Assembly (NCBI GenBank): GCA_022702545.1
Contig: JAHRBC010000007.1
Location: forward strand, 744,001-808,000
Length of the DNA stretch: 64,000 nt
Reading direction: 5' to 3'
Origin: Phycomyces nitens
Lineage: Eukaryota; Mucoromycota; Mucoromycetes; Mucorales; Phycomycetaceae
Shown: positions 48,197 to 58,872 of the stretch, piece by piece
Numbering within the stretch: the first letter of the stretch is position 1
Layout: every line of letters begins with the position of its first letter
The notes under the pieces: generated by a model
Told to the model about the DNA's origin: nothing
Databases searched by the model: none
The model's input: only the letters and a program-made list of their open reading frames with translations
Made by a program: the position numbers and the translations under genes

Positions 48197-48460
48197 GCCT
48201 CCGTCGTTTCAGGTAAAAGTATTTTGTTTATTTTGCGGGTGTGTCAAGGCCTGGCGCCTGGCGCCTGTAGGCATACAGGCCACCCATGAGAACGAAAAGA
48301 ATAATTGAAAGTATAAAAATAAATAATAAAAAAGAAACTCCTAAATACTGGGGGAAAAGAAAAAAGTTTCTGTGTTTGACACGGCATGACAGAGAGAGAA
48401 GTCAGCGAGAAGGAAAAGAGAGCACAGAAAAAACCCTCGGTGGGGGCCTCCGTCGTTTCA
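48197..48460. mobile_element. SINE-like element 2 with 15-bp target-site duplication
   Basis: GCCTCCGTCGTTTCA occurs exactly at 48197-48211 and 48446-48460. The 234 bp between share order and sequence with 47538-47774. A hairpin (GCCTGT 48263-48268 with ACAGGC 48275-48280) corresponds to GCCTA/TAGGC in element 1, a base-pair-preserving difference. Two related units of equal size, each with its own flanking duplication, fit a mobile family moved by LINE-type integration. Confidence 0.65.
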
Positions 48461-48547
48461 TTCCCAAAATAACAAAACTATCGTTGTTGTTGCCAAAGTC
48501 ATTGACCATTATGCTAGATTTTGTTTGACTTTTTTTTTCTGTATAAA

Positions 48548-48946
48548 CTATATGTAAAAGTAATTTAGTATATTAGATAATACTACAAACATGTCTTTCG
48601 TAGCCCAACCTTTGCGCTTTTTTTTTTGGACTTTTAAAGTTTTGAGATAGCTCTTGAGATCTTCATCTTGGACAAACACACTGGTATTGCCAAGACACTG
48701 GTTGTACTGTTTGTCCAAAACATTTGAAGTATCATCATTGTCTTCTCTCTCTTCATTGACATAGGATTTATATGTCTCGAAATCCCAATCACAGACTTTA
48801 TGAGTTGAGAAGAAGTGTCAAGATTAATAATTTTTATAGTAAATATATTGTTAGCATTTTTATCATTATCCACCAATAAGATTCCTGGAACAATAAAATC
48901 AGATCCACATATATGTATTTCTTTCCAAGAAGCAATCTCATCAAAG
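48548..48946 (-). pseudogene. Decayed coding fragment of unknown family
   Basis: The minus strand reads through protein-like sequence in two overlapping frames. The first has DEIASWKEIHICGSDFIVPG and DNDKNANNIFTIKIINL. After a one-base shift near 48800 it continues as CDWDFETYKSYVNEERED, then DKQYNQCLGNTSVFVQDEDL and a basic end (VQKKKRKGWATKDM), with a stop at 48548. Composition and length suggest a former gene, possibly transposon-borne. I do not recognise the family, and no intact upstream part was found. Confidence 0.45.
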
Positions 48947-50323
48947 AAACATAACTATGTTTCACTCTGCAACAACACCCATCTCTTCTCTCCCGCCTCA
49001 AACATAGCTAGAACTAAATAGTATATAAAAGACTTTGGAGTTTGACCAATAGAAAGACCAAACGAACAACATATTTAATGAACATAAGAAAGGTCAAAGA
49101 ATCATCAAGACTATATCCATCCGACCACATCTTAGCACTATTCTCTGTCCGGTAACTTCCCTTTGTGCTTTGAGAGATCACCCAGCCGCCAAAACCAGCC
49201 CAAGAAAGCTTTATTTGTCAAAACTAAACAACCCTCCCATACCCTCAAAATAAACACCATCTCTTCCTGGCTGTGAGTCCTCATAACCTTATCAATACCC
49301 CATCAAGCATCGGTGCTGTTGCGGGCTTCTTTTTTAGCTGTAGATTGAGGTATACCCATTGATAAAACTGTCCTCTTGGGTAACTAGTTGTCGGAAGAAT
49401 TTTCCCACAAGCACTATAGACGAAAATATTCTTCAGGCGCATATTTTATCTATTTAGTTCTGCAGACATCTTTTTCGGTGGTTAGGATAGCAAGGAGTAT
49501 TTTTATCCAAGATACATACCGGAAATACGCCTCAAAATGGGCGCCTATTCCTTCCCTGTTAGTTTGACGACATCATCAGAAATTTAGGAGAGGGTAAAAT
49601 TTGACCTCGACATATAGTTTACTAGATAGACCAGAAAACAAACAGGGAAAGAGAGATTCTCCCACCCACCCTCACCAGAATGACCAGCTGGATGATCAAA
49701 GAATCAATAATATACATAAAAAGACTTTTATTAGTTTTCGTTATTTAAAAACAAAAATATGATTGCAGAAATTGTTCCATTCTGTTAGTTTGACGGTTTA
49801 TCTAATAAATTATACGCACAGGATAGAAGAGGATTTGGGGATGAGGCGAGATAGTGATATGCACATCAATACAGTAAAAAGTAGTAAATTAGGATTTCTT
49901 TAAGCGTTTCAGACAATTCAAAATGACCAGAGCAACCTATGTCCTCTGCGACATATATAGACTAAACTGGAAAATAATGCGCTTTATTCAAATAGCTGAT
50001 GTTAGGCTAATATTGTCAGGGGCTCTATGGTGGTACTGTCAATTGAAATAGTCTCCTTCGTGCTGCATGTAGACCTTCATACCACCAGACCGAACTATCT
50101 GTTGTTCCGACCTGTTCAGCATCACAGATTATATATCATTGACCACAAAGTAAAACTAAAAGGGCAAGTGAAAGCTCATTATCTTAACATATTTTTAAGT
50201 CTAAAATAAGAGTTGTAAGAACTCTGGACACAAGTGCTTGAGACTACACCATGATTTTTTTACAGAATTAGTAAAGTGATATGATATGTCGATTATTTAC
50301 CTTGGATTTTTTTTAAAAGCTTA
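48947..50323. other. Intergenic, no supported gene
   Basis: No convincing frame. The phrase GTTAGTTTGACG occurs twice (about 49560 and 49784) in similar AT-rich settings. The region may hold older repeats, but nothing could be delimited. Confidence 0.35.
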
Positions 50324-50531
50324 TTTCATCAGATGTGTAATGAAAGGTATTAATCCAAAAACCAGCATTCAGAATTACTGAACACCTAATGTCGATACTG
50401 GGAAAGAGTCCGAGTTAAAGGATTAAGCAGACTGGCCTTCCTATCTTTGCGATTGTTCCCTGATAGGCCTGCCTGTTGTCGATAAGCATATTATGCTAGT
50501 CCTAGTCTGCTTCATTACACATCTGATGAAA
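50324..50531. repeat. Palindrome-flanked module A
   Basis: A 21-bp sequence at 50324-50344 and its exact reverse complement at 50511-50531 flank 166 bp containing the 161-bp core at 50348-50508. Apposed, the two flanks alone would form a perfect 42-bp palindrome. The core contains its own stem (CCTATC near 50440 with GATAGG near 50462) and a near-palindromic AGCATATTATGCT. It has no coding capacity. The same core recurs in module B, which has different flanks. Confidence 0.85.
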
Positions 50532-50724
50532 CTTGCACAATAACAATATTAATCCAAAAACCAGCATTCAGAATTACTGAACACCTAATGTCGATACTGG
50601 GAAAGAGTCCAAGTTTGAGGATTAAGCAGACTGGCCTTCCTATCTTTGCTATTGTTCCCTGATAGGCCTGCCTGTTGTCGATAAGCATATTATGCTAGTC
50701 CTAGTCTCTGGTTATTGTGCAAGT
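50531..50724. repeat. Palindrome-flanked module B
   Basis: A 14-bp sequence at 50531-50544 (ACTTGCACAATAAC) and its exact reverse complement at 50711-50724 flank a second copy of the core (50547-50707). Core B differs from core A at only about five positions, yet the flanking inverted repeats of A and B are unrelated in sequence. Module B starts at the last base of module A. Confidence 0.85.
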
Positions 50725-51884
50725 ATGAAAGAGAAAGAGAAATGAAAACAATGAAATTTATAAGTGTTGCTCACGCCTTCCTCTTGAATACCAGCAATCT
50801 TAGAGGGCTGCAAATCACACAATTAATTGATGCTGTGTAATGAGTCCGAAATAGTAATTCCATATTTGGATAGTGATTGTAAAATCCATGCAAATAGTCA
50901 GACTGTTGAGGGAACAAATCGGCCCTACCAAGAATATGAAATAGGATCTCGGTAATCACGTACAAGATATTTTAAAATGTGAATTTTTGTTGGAATTAGA
51001 ACAAGACAACTATTCAAATTATTCAACTTATTAATATGGCTATTTTAACAATTACACCATGTTGAACTGTTTTCCTTTTTATTATTATTCTTACCTAATT
51101 ATCTATATCCTAAATTATCTCATATTGATACATAGGGTACTTGAGTGAGGCAAAGTAACTAATTACGGGATTATTATGGGGAAAGACTCTCGAGTTTTCT
51201 GGTGTCTATGGCCAGGTTACTGACTATCAATGGTTATTATTCTAATTGGAGTCGTGGTAACGAATGACAATAGACTACTTTTAAGAGGATATGTTCTCAA
51301 GACAATAGAGCTGTACTTGGTAAGTGGTTGGGATGTGCCAAATAGTATTTATGACTAGGCGTATGGGGATGAGAATTAGTTGCCAATAAATAGGAAAGGA
51401 AATCGTTTTTAACGAGGTAAAAAGGTTACTACTATACTATTCTTCCCTAAACTTCCTTTGTTATGTCCTCCTCTTCCCACTATACTCATTTACACATCCA
51501 CCTGCTTTAAACTACTCCATCCTTTGCCTGGCCTTTGACTTTCAAGGTGGCAGTCACCAATCACCACGCCCACCATCTCAATATCTTATTTTCCTTCCTT
51601 TCTTCCTAATCTTATCCTTTCTATTATATATTTAGTTAACCATCAATCAGTATTTTCGTATGTAATCGGCCACCTTTTAAACATCTTTTTAACTGTCATT
51701 CAGGTGGTTATTATTTCATATTTTAAATAAACTGTTTGTTCCAGTAACAAGATAAAATAAAAAGCAACTCTTTCTTTCCATTCTGAGCTACTGTCTCACT
51801 ACCTTCTAACCCTGATCCCTTTGAATATTACAGGCTATCTTTTCCGTGTCCAGCTTGTACTTCTTTGAGACAAAACTCATTTAT
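50725..51884. other. Intergenic, no supported gene
   Basis: AT-rich, with a pyrimidine-rich stretch at about 51455-51650. The right end is the 3' flank of the GAA1 gene. No gene or repeat was resolved. Confidence 0.4.
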
Positions 51885-54481
51885 TCAAGAATTGCTGACA
51901 ATAAGAATACACATTGCCATATTGATAGGCCAATAAGCAATGCATATATATGTCAAAAACCATGATTGAGATACTTGATAATCAGCAAATAGTGTTGTCA
52001 ATACAGTAGTAAGAGAACTACCAGTGATAGTCGTAAACATAGTGACAAGACCAGCAGGAGAGATTGCTGTAATAAGGAGCCATTGGATAAGACGAGCACC
52101 AGAGCTTGCTGAAGGCCGAATGATACTATAGGGCAGTGTAATAGTAATTGCTGTTGCCACTGCAAGACTGAAATTCAACAATGATACGGTGGCAATCACC
52201 AATGCACTCTGAGCCAAACAGAACGACTTTAAAATCGCACCATTATGTGTTGGGGACTTGTTTCTTGTCACCCATAAACTGGCACCTGTAACGGTTATAA
52301 AGGCAATCAAGCAGGCAATAAAGAATTGCCCGTGAATGACCTTTTGGCATTGTTTTCAAGATCATATTAGACATTGGGCTATTTGAAATACGATTGTTTT
52401 TTTTTTTTACCTCTGTTGAGAAGATTCCAATGAATTGCTGGCCAAACGTTGGCTGGATCACATAGAATATCAATACACCTGCGAGATGAGTTGCTGCCAG
52501 AATAGAGAATGCAAAAGATATATTCTTCTTTTCTACAGTAAATGCAGGTGGATATTCTGTGTTTAGGCTGCTTGTTGTATCTAAAGGAAGATAATAGAGT
52601 ACAAGAGAGTAAAGTCAAGGTTAAGGATATGTAGGGTTGTGAAGATTAATACGCTTTGGTCGTTTTGGTTTTGAAAAGGATATTTGAAATATCAAACTGC
52701 AGGCAAATACAATGATGGGAGGCATATAGACACCAATAGAGACATAGCGATCAGTTTGGGGCAAGAAGTAGAAGAAGAAGGACTGATGAAAGTGCTCCAG
52801 CAAGTTGTTCAAACTACGGAAGGTGGATTCTACTAGACTATTATAAAGGATATGAGTATATGTAGCATTTTCTTTGGGTCGAATCTTGGTTACTTACACT
52901 CCTATTCTATGGAATCCAAATAAATGGTTCAGATTCCCAGAACCATGGATACCATGTACTGTGATTGCGTCAATCTTGTATCTATAATAGAATTCATAAA
53001 TATTCTATCTTTCTCTCTCTCTCTCAAACATATATAAAGGACCTTACCTGAGATAAAGACCTGCATCACTAGAAGGCTGTCCCAATGTTTGGTACTTCAT
53101 TGTACGCAACATATGTAAAAGAGAGTCAGCATATACACCCCAGGGCTTGTCTTTGTATGGATTGGACGTAGTATCATGAAGAACCACTGGAATCTGGGCA
53201 GTGTGTCTTGCAATGACAACTATGGAGTTGATAAGATCTAGATTGGGTAACTGTCCATTGACACCCTCTGAATAGAAAGTAAAGCTGTTTAGAATAAGTT
53301 GTAAATCAACCACTACTTGCCAAAGAAGAGACCGAGGCTTTCATAATCATTTGTTCCAGGAAAGTCCAAGTTGAGAGCCCCCTGGACGGCTCCAGATCTT
53401 GGCATTACAACAGAGGAGAAACCAGCCTTGTCGATTTCTGGATATCTTGTTTATTAGATATTGATATTAACTCAATGTCCAACATACCTTTTGACTGAGT
53501 AATTCCATGATAAGCATCTAACCATGCCTGAGTTCCTGACAGACCCTTGTCTGTTACAAGCAATATTATATCCTTGGACCAGTATACATTACCTAGTATA
53601 ATAAAAAGAGTTTGTAAACCAACCCACCCTTTTTTTTTGGATTTGTATAGAATTCTTACGCTTGAACAGTTTTGCCAGAGACAGCAAGGCAGAAATACCA
53701 TTAGTATTATCTAGACACCAAACCAATCAATTTGCCATTGTACTCGTTAATTGTCCTTTACCGATTACTTACAGTCTCCTGTGCGTGATACCCAAGGTGC
53801 GCTCAAAATAAGTGCTTCCTTTCCATCACTTCTGGGTGCTCGGTGGATAGCAAATGCATTCACTCCCTTTAATGCACTCTTTCAGACGTCTGTTGATTAT
53901 TTGACCCACAATCCTCATGTCCTTACAGTTTCGTTAAAGTCATTTACAGAAAAATGTTGAAGCGCAGAAGTAAATCCTATTCGCCGCAACTCTTGTTGGA
54001 TAAATGATGCTCTCCTGCCATAAACCCTCAATGAGCCTAATGTCTCTTGGCAAACCCCTTTCCTACTTACGTATTGCTATCTTTGTCCTGGACCTGAATG
54101 ATCTTTGACCGGTAGTCTTCTGCTGCTCGCATATCATTATATCCATAATTCACATTTGCCTAAATATAGCCAATATTACCACCATGTTTTATTAGTCAGC
54201 CCATGGCTCAATAGGTACCTGACCAGGCAAGAGTGCGTTTTCTGATATATAGGTGCGTTTGTTGTAACCTTCGTACGGTAATAAGAATAGCCAAATGACT
54301 CCAACTACGAATAATATGATACTAAAATGGAATGTTAATCAGGTCATCTTGTGATTTCCCTGTACCTTAAAATCGGAACGTATTTCTCTAAAGCACGGGC
54401 GATCTTGCGTTGCTTCTCCAAGCTGAATTCGGATGGCACACTTTTGCCAGTCAGCTTGGCCCTAATCCTTGAAAGAAGCAT
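51885..54481 (-). CDS. GAA1: GPI transamidase subunit Gaa1
   Basis: Component of the ER complex that attaches GPI anchors to proteins. It is thought to bring the anchor to the catalytic Gpi8/PIG-K subunit. The ATG at 54481 starts MLLSRIRAKLTGKS, followed by the first membrane helix (IILFVVGVIWLFLLPY). The luminal domain follows: ANVNYGYNDMRAAEDYR, AFAIHRAPRSDGKEALILSA, then GNVYWSKDIILLVTDKGL, GALNLDFPGTNDYESLGLFF and GVNGQLPNLDLIN. Several C-terminal membrane segments come last, for example VYMPPIIVFACSLIF, AATHLAGVLIFYVI and WFLTYICIAYWPINMAMCIL. There are many small exons. The short C-terminal tail is normal for the family. Confidence 0.92.
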
Positions 54482-55125
54482 GGCGTGACGAGGTGATCTT
54501 GCATGTCCAGAGAGGATCATTAATATCCCCCCGATTGGAAGACCGTGACGCCCTTTTTTTTGTCTTTTTCTAAATTTACTTCAATGGATTCCAGTTGCAA
54601 GGTTGGTACTTGTTAAAGACTTGTTACTCGAGGTCTATTGGTATAGAGCAAGATAGTCTTTTAGTTGTTTGAGAGTTGGTCTATAGAATGATAAAGGTCA
54701 ATTGTCAAAGTATCATGGAGAATCAAACTGGCTCTAATTCTGCATCATATTCAATTACACTTTTTCAAATGCCTTGTATATTATAGCTTGGATCAAGAGA
54801 TCATAAAACACAAACCAACCAATATTTCTGTCTGGACACTATTACTTTCAATGTGTCCAATGTAAACTAGACATACACTTTTATATATATCTTGGGATAT
54901 GGCTATTACAGATACCATAATTGATCCACACTACCTATTCAATATTCAATAAAAAGCAAATTCATAAACAAAACATAATTCAATGGCTAAATGTGATTGT
55001 AAATCACCAAGTGGAATTCAGATTGTTGCTCTTGGTTATAATGTTTGTGAAAAAAAGGGAAAATGAATAATCGAAAAAAAGGAGGGGTAAAAATGACAAA
55101 TATTAAACGCGAAAGAAGAAGAAAA
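54482..55125. other. Intergenic between GAA1 and the SH3 adaptor gene
   Basis: Upstream region of GAA1 (right of 54481) and 3' flank of the SH3 gene; both are on the minus strand. AT-rich; no gene is supported. Confidence 0.4.
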
Positions 55126-58100
55126 TCACTGCATTGAGGATTCCAATTGTTCAATCTTTGCCGACATGGCCTGGACCAAGGCTTCCAATTCCTCGCGTCT
55201 TGTGCGTTCTTCTTCCAACTTGCGCTCCAACTCTTTACGAACCTTTTCGACTTCGTTCTTTGTAAAGTTTTTCAATTTTGTTTCCAAAACCTCGTTACCA
55301 CCCGAAGGAGCACCTCCAAACTGGAAACGCGAGGCAATATTCTTTACACCTGCAGGTCTAGGTGCCGGCTCATCTTCATCGGCTGCTCCAGATGCCACAG
55401 CTGTAGGCTTCTCTTCTTTGGGTTCGTGGGCCGGGGTAGGCTCCCACATGCGACGTTGAACAGGCTTCAGGTTGGACTTTGAAATGTCTCCGGCACCAAG
55501 GGCAAACGGAGTAGGGAATTTGTTAAAGATGGGCTTGACTGGCTTGACTGGCACAGGAGGACTTGGACGGTCGGGCGAACTGGCTTCTCTAGTGGCTGGC
55601 TTGGGGGAAACAACTTCGGGTTCCTGGATTTGTTCAAAGATAATCAATAACAGAAAGAGAGGGAAAACAAGCAGTTTCTAAAATAAGAATATTTGTTGTT
55701 TTTGTTTTTACCTGTTCCAATTCTTTTTGCAGGATCTCGGTCTGGCTTGGCTCGAGATTGGGTGTCAAGGGAGCACGACGAGCACGAGTGGGACGAGCTC
55801 GGGTAGGTGCAGTGAGTTTTGGGCCAGAGGGCAAGACAAATTCCTTGACTTCTTCCTCTTTTTCAACCTTGGCTTCCTCTACCTTGGCTTCCTCAACCTT
55901 GACTTCCTCAACCTTGGCCTCCTCTGCCTTGGCTTCCTCTGCCTTGGTCTCTGGACTGGCTTCCTTTTCTACAACTTCCTTTTCAGCAGTGTGGCTCTCA
56001 GTTGAAACATCTCTAGGTGTCTCTGCCTTTGGAGTCACAGGTGCTTCATGTACTGGGCTATGAGCTACAGGCGATTCAATAGAAGCTGGAGCTGGTTCTT
56101 CGTGAGAGTGAGGTTTAGTAGATACAGGAGAACCAACAGACTCTGTGTTTGTCTCTAAAGTAGAATGGCTAGAGGGACGCGAAGGGATCGATGGACGAGC
56201 AGGTGTAATGGGAGGCACAGTTGCGGGAGAGGCAACAGGAGAGACAGTTTCAAGAGATTTTTCTTCTGCTTCTTCTTCTCTTTCCTCTTCCTTGTCCTGC
56301 TTCTCGGGTTCAGATTCGGACTGTGCAAATAAATGTATACATCAATCAATACAGCTATTTCAACCCAAGTACAATATTAAAAATTTTACCTCTTTTACGG
56401 GCAAGGAAGAAACCGAGGCCTTGCGATCTACTGGAGAAGGGATATCCTTGGGTGTCTCGACCTTGGGTGTCTCAACCTTGGGTGTCTCGGGTTTTGGAGA
56501 AGCAATCGCTTCGTGCTGAGGAGATTGGGCCTCGGGCACTTGAACATGGAGTGGTGTGGGTTGCGACTCCTCAACCTGTTTGACATCTGGAGCATGTACC
56601 TCTTGAACCTTTTCTTCAACCACCTTTTCTACCTCTTCTTCCTTGTGGGGAGTCATTGGCTCTGGAGAAGCCTTTGGGTGCTCATCAGTAATAACTGATC
56701 CAGGACGGCTGTAACTGTTGTTCGAAACAACCGAAGGAGGTCTTGATGACTTATCTGGGAGAGGGGGAAGACGGAAGCCACCAGTAATGGTAGGTGAGCT
56801 GAATGACTGCTGAGACCCAACCGAAGTGACAGATTTGCGGGTACGAACAGGAGCAGGAGGAGCAGTAGGTTCATCTTCCATTTCTTTAACAAAGTTCATT
56901 GGGAATACACCTTCGGCACCTCTCTCGTTTCTGCCCTCCCACCATCCTTCATCTGCATCTCGGTCGAGAATCTCAATGTATTCACCTCTCAAAAGACTAA
57001 GTTCATCTACAAGTATAAATATTATTAATAAAGAATATTCTCCTTTTATGGAAATACCATAATACTTTACCACCATTTTCGGCATCGTATGGGTGAAGTA
57101 CAATAGCCTTTCCAACTAAATTACCAAAATGTTAAAGTTTGTCTTTTAAAAACCGTCAAGATGCTTACGAGAAGGCTTCTCGACTGGCTTTGGAGATTCG
57201 ACAGGCTTTGGAGATTCGACAGGCTTTGGAGATTCGACAGGCTTTGGAGATTCGACAGGCTTTGGAGATTCGACAGGTTTTGGCGATTCGACCACCTTTG
57301 GAGGCGAGGGAACTGGTGTAGTCTCAACCTATCGCCAAGTGTAAATGTTATTGCTGGTCCCAATTGACAAATAGCTCAAATGTTTTTTGGATAACTTACA
57401 TGGGTCTCCTCAACAGGCTTCTTGGGTGCACCAGCCTTTTTCAGGGTTGGAAATCCACCAGCCAAAAGACCACCAATACCACCTTGTTTGACACCAAATG
57501 CAGCCAGTTTGAAGGCAGGCTTGGCAGGACCTAGAGACAATCAATGGTCAATTGGGGGGCGGTTCTTTGTTTTCTGATGGTTTCCAAGTGCCACTACCTT
57601 CACTGCCATCAGATCCCTCGTGCTGGGGGCTGGAGCTCATGCCGATATCTGGGCGACCGGGCATATCAATCTCTTCAACATACTAAATAAGAGAGTGAGT
57701 GAGTGGTTGAATATTTTTTTGAAATCAACACCCAGTTATCCATTTTTCAAATTCGCTGTACCTGTGCAGGAAATCTGCCCATCTTGCCATTGATTTCACC
57801 ACGCATATAACCATCATCCAATTTCTCATAAAGAGTTATGATGCTGCCCTTGTGAAGAGACATCTCTTCTGAGGACTGCATGGCATAATCCTCCATGACA
57901 CGTGCCATACCAATAGGCTTGGCTATATAAAGCAAGATGGGGTAATTGTCAGTTTCTATTTCGCAGACTAGCCGACGAGTTATTTACGTAATTCCTTTGG
58001 TTTTTCCTCTGCCTGCTCCTCTACAGACTCTTCTTGCTTGTCTTCTGGAGTGCCCTGGGAAGCAGAGTCGGCATCTTTATCGTGTGCTTCTACAGGACTA

Positions 58101-58424
58101 ACAAACTAGAGGGTGGGTTGAGCAATTGCTGAGTAAGCGAGTTGGAGTCTTACGTTGCTGGGAAAGTATCCAGAAGTGTTGTCTTCCTTGGTGCCCAGCC
58201 ACCAGTCATCGTTGGACTGGTCAGTGACATTGATGATTTCGCCTTGTTTGAACGAGAGTTCGTCTTGTTGCTGGGCTTCATAGGCGTGATGAGCTTCGTA
58301 TTGAGTTGTTTCTGTTGAAAGAAAAGAAGAAGGAATTCTGATGAGCAATACTGCGGATTGTCAGGAATCTAGACTAACCTGGCATTGGAGAGGATTCTAG
58401 AGAGGAATTGAAGAGTATAACCAT
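55126..58424 (-). CDS. Three-SH3 adaptor with CIN85/CD2AP-like architecture
   Basis: Multi-exon gene with three SH3 domains in the N-terminal half: (1) ALYDY-type AHHAYEAQQQDELSFKQGEI with DDWWLGTKEDNTSGYFPSN, (2) MEDYAMQSSEEMSLHKGSII with GYMRGEINGKMGRFPAQ, (3) DELSLLRGEYIEILDR with GWWEGRNERGAEGVFPMNFV. Between SH3-2 and SH3-3 lies a VESPKP hexapeptide array. A long Pro/Glu-rich region follows, with PxxP motifs (PPVPVKPVKP), and a C-terminal coiled coil (NEVEKVRKELERKLEEERTR). The order SH3x3, proline-rich, coiled coil is that of CIN85/CD2AP, adaptors of endocytosis and cortical actin. Yeast Sla1 is also a three-SH3 endocytic protein, but I see no SHD1 domain. A role in actin patch assembly is inferred. 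Confidence 0.85.
57177..57290 (-). repeat. 18-bp in-frame tandem repeat (VESPKP)
   Basis: Six nearly identical 18-bp units (plus-strand GATTCGACAGGCTTTGGA) with a degenerate seventh encode VESPKP hexapeptides between SH3-2 and SH3-3 of the adaptor. The DNA identity shows recent expansion, so unit number may vary between strains. Confidence 0.9.
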
Positions 58425-58872
58425 TATATTTTATTCCATTTTATTATATATATTTTATATTGAATTTTGGCATTGAATTTATATTGGTTTTGAAGGGCGC
58501 CCTTCTTATTATTGTTATATATATATATATTTATATTTATATACACCAAAGCCTTTTCCTCATTAGATTTTATATATGTTTTAAAAAAAGAAATCTCGTG
58601 TGCTTGTGCATTTTTGGCACATTGAAAACACACAAAACATATGGTGTTTTCTATATCCCTCAAGAGCCGAATAAAATAATATAGAGGCGATGGCCTGGAC
58701 AAGGAGGTCTGTCCTGGCGTCTTCATGGTCATTGGCCTGAATATATATAATAATAATAAAAGGTCCCAAGTGGCGGGCGGAATGTCAAAAGGGTCTCTGG
58801 TCTGCAAGATATAATATATGCGTGTATGGTCCTTGAGACTTGTTTTTTCCTGTATTAAAAAGGTTCAAAAGA
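58425..58872. promoter_or_regulatory. Divergent upstream region, SH3 adaptor / F-box gene
   Basis: 448 bp between divergent starts. Contains TA-rich tracts near the adaptor start (58440-58545) and an AAT run (58745-58760). No gene is supported. Confidence 0.4.

Noticed and set aside
50522..50534. CTGATGAAAC resembling a hammerhead ribozyme core
   Set aside because: The word falls in the arm of the inverted repeat, there is no stem II between CTGATGA and GAAA, and no NUH cleavage site with flanking stems was found.
50324..50724. CRISPR-like array reading of the twin modules
   Set aside because: Only two units of 161 bp with no short repeat/spacer alternation; eukaryotic context.
57139..57367. 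Plus-strand frames with repeated ALEIRQ or WRFDRL units
   Set aside because: Antisense translations of the VESPKP tandem repeat in the SH3 adaptor gene.
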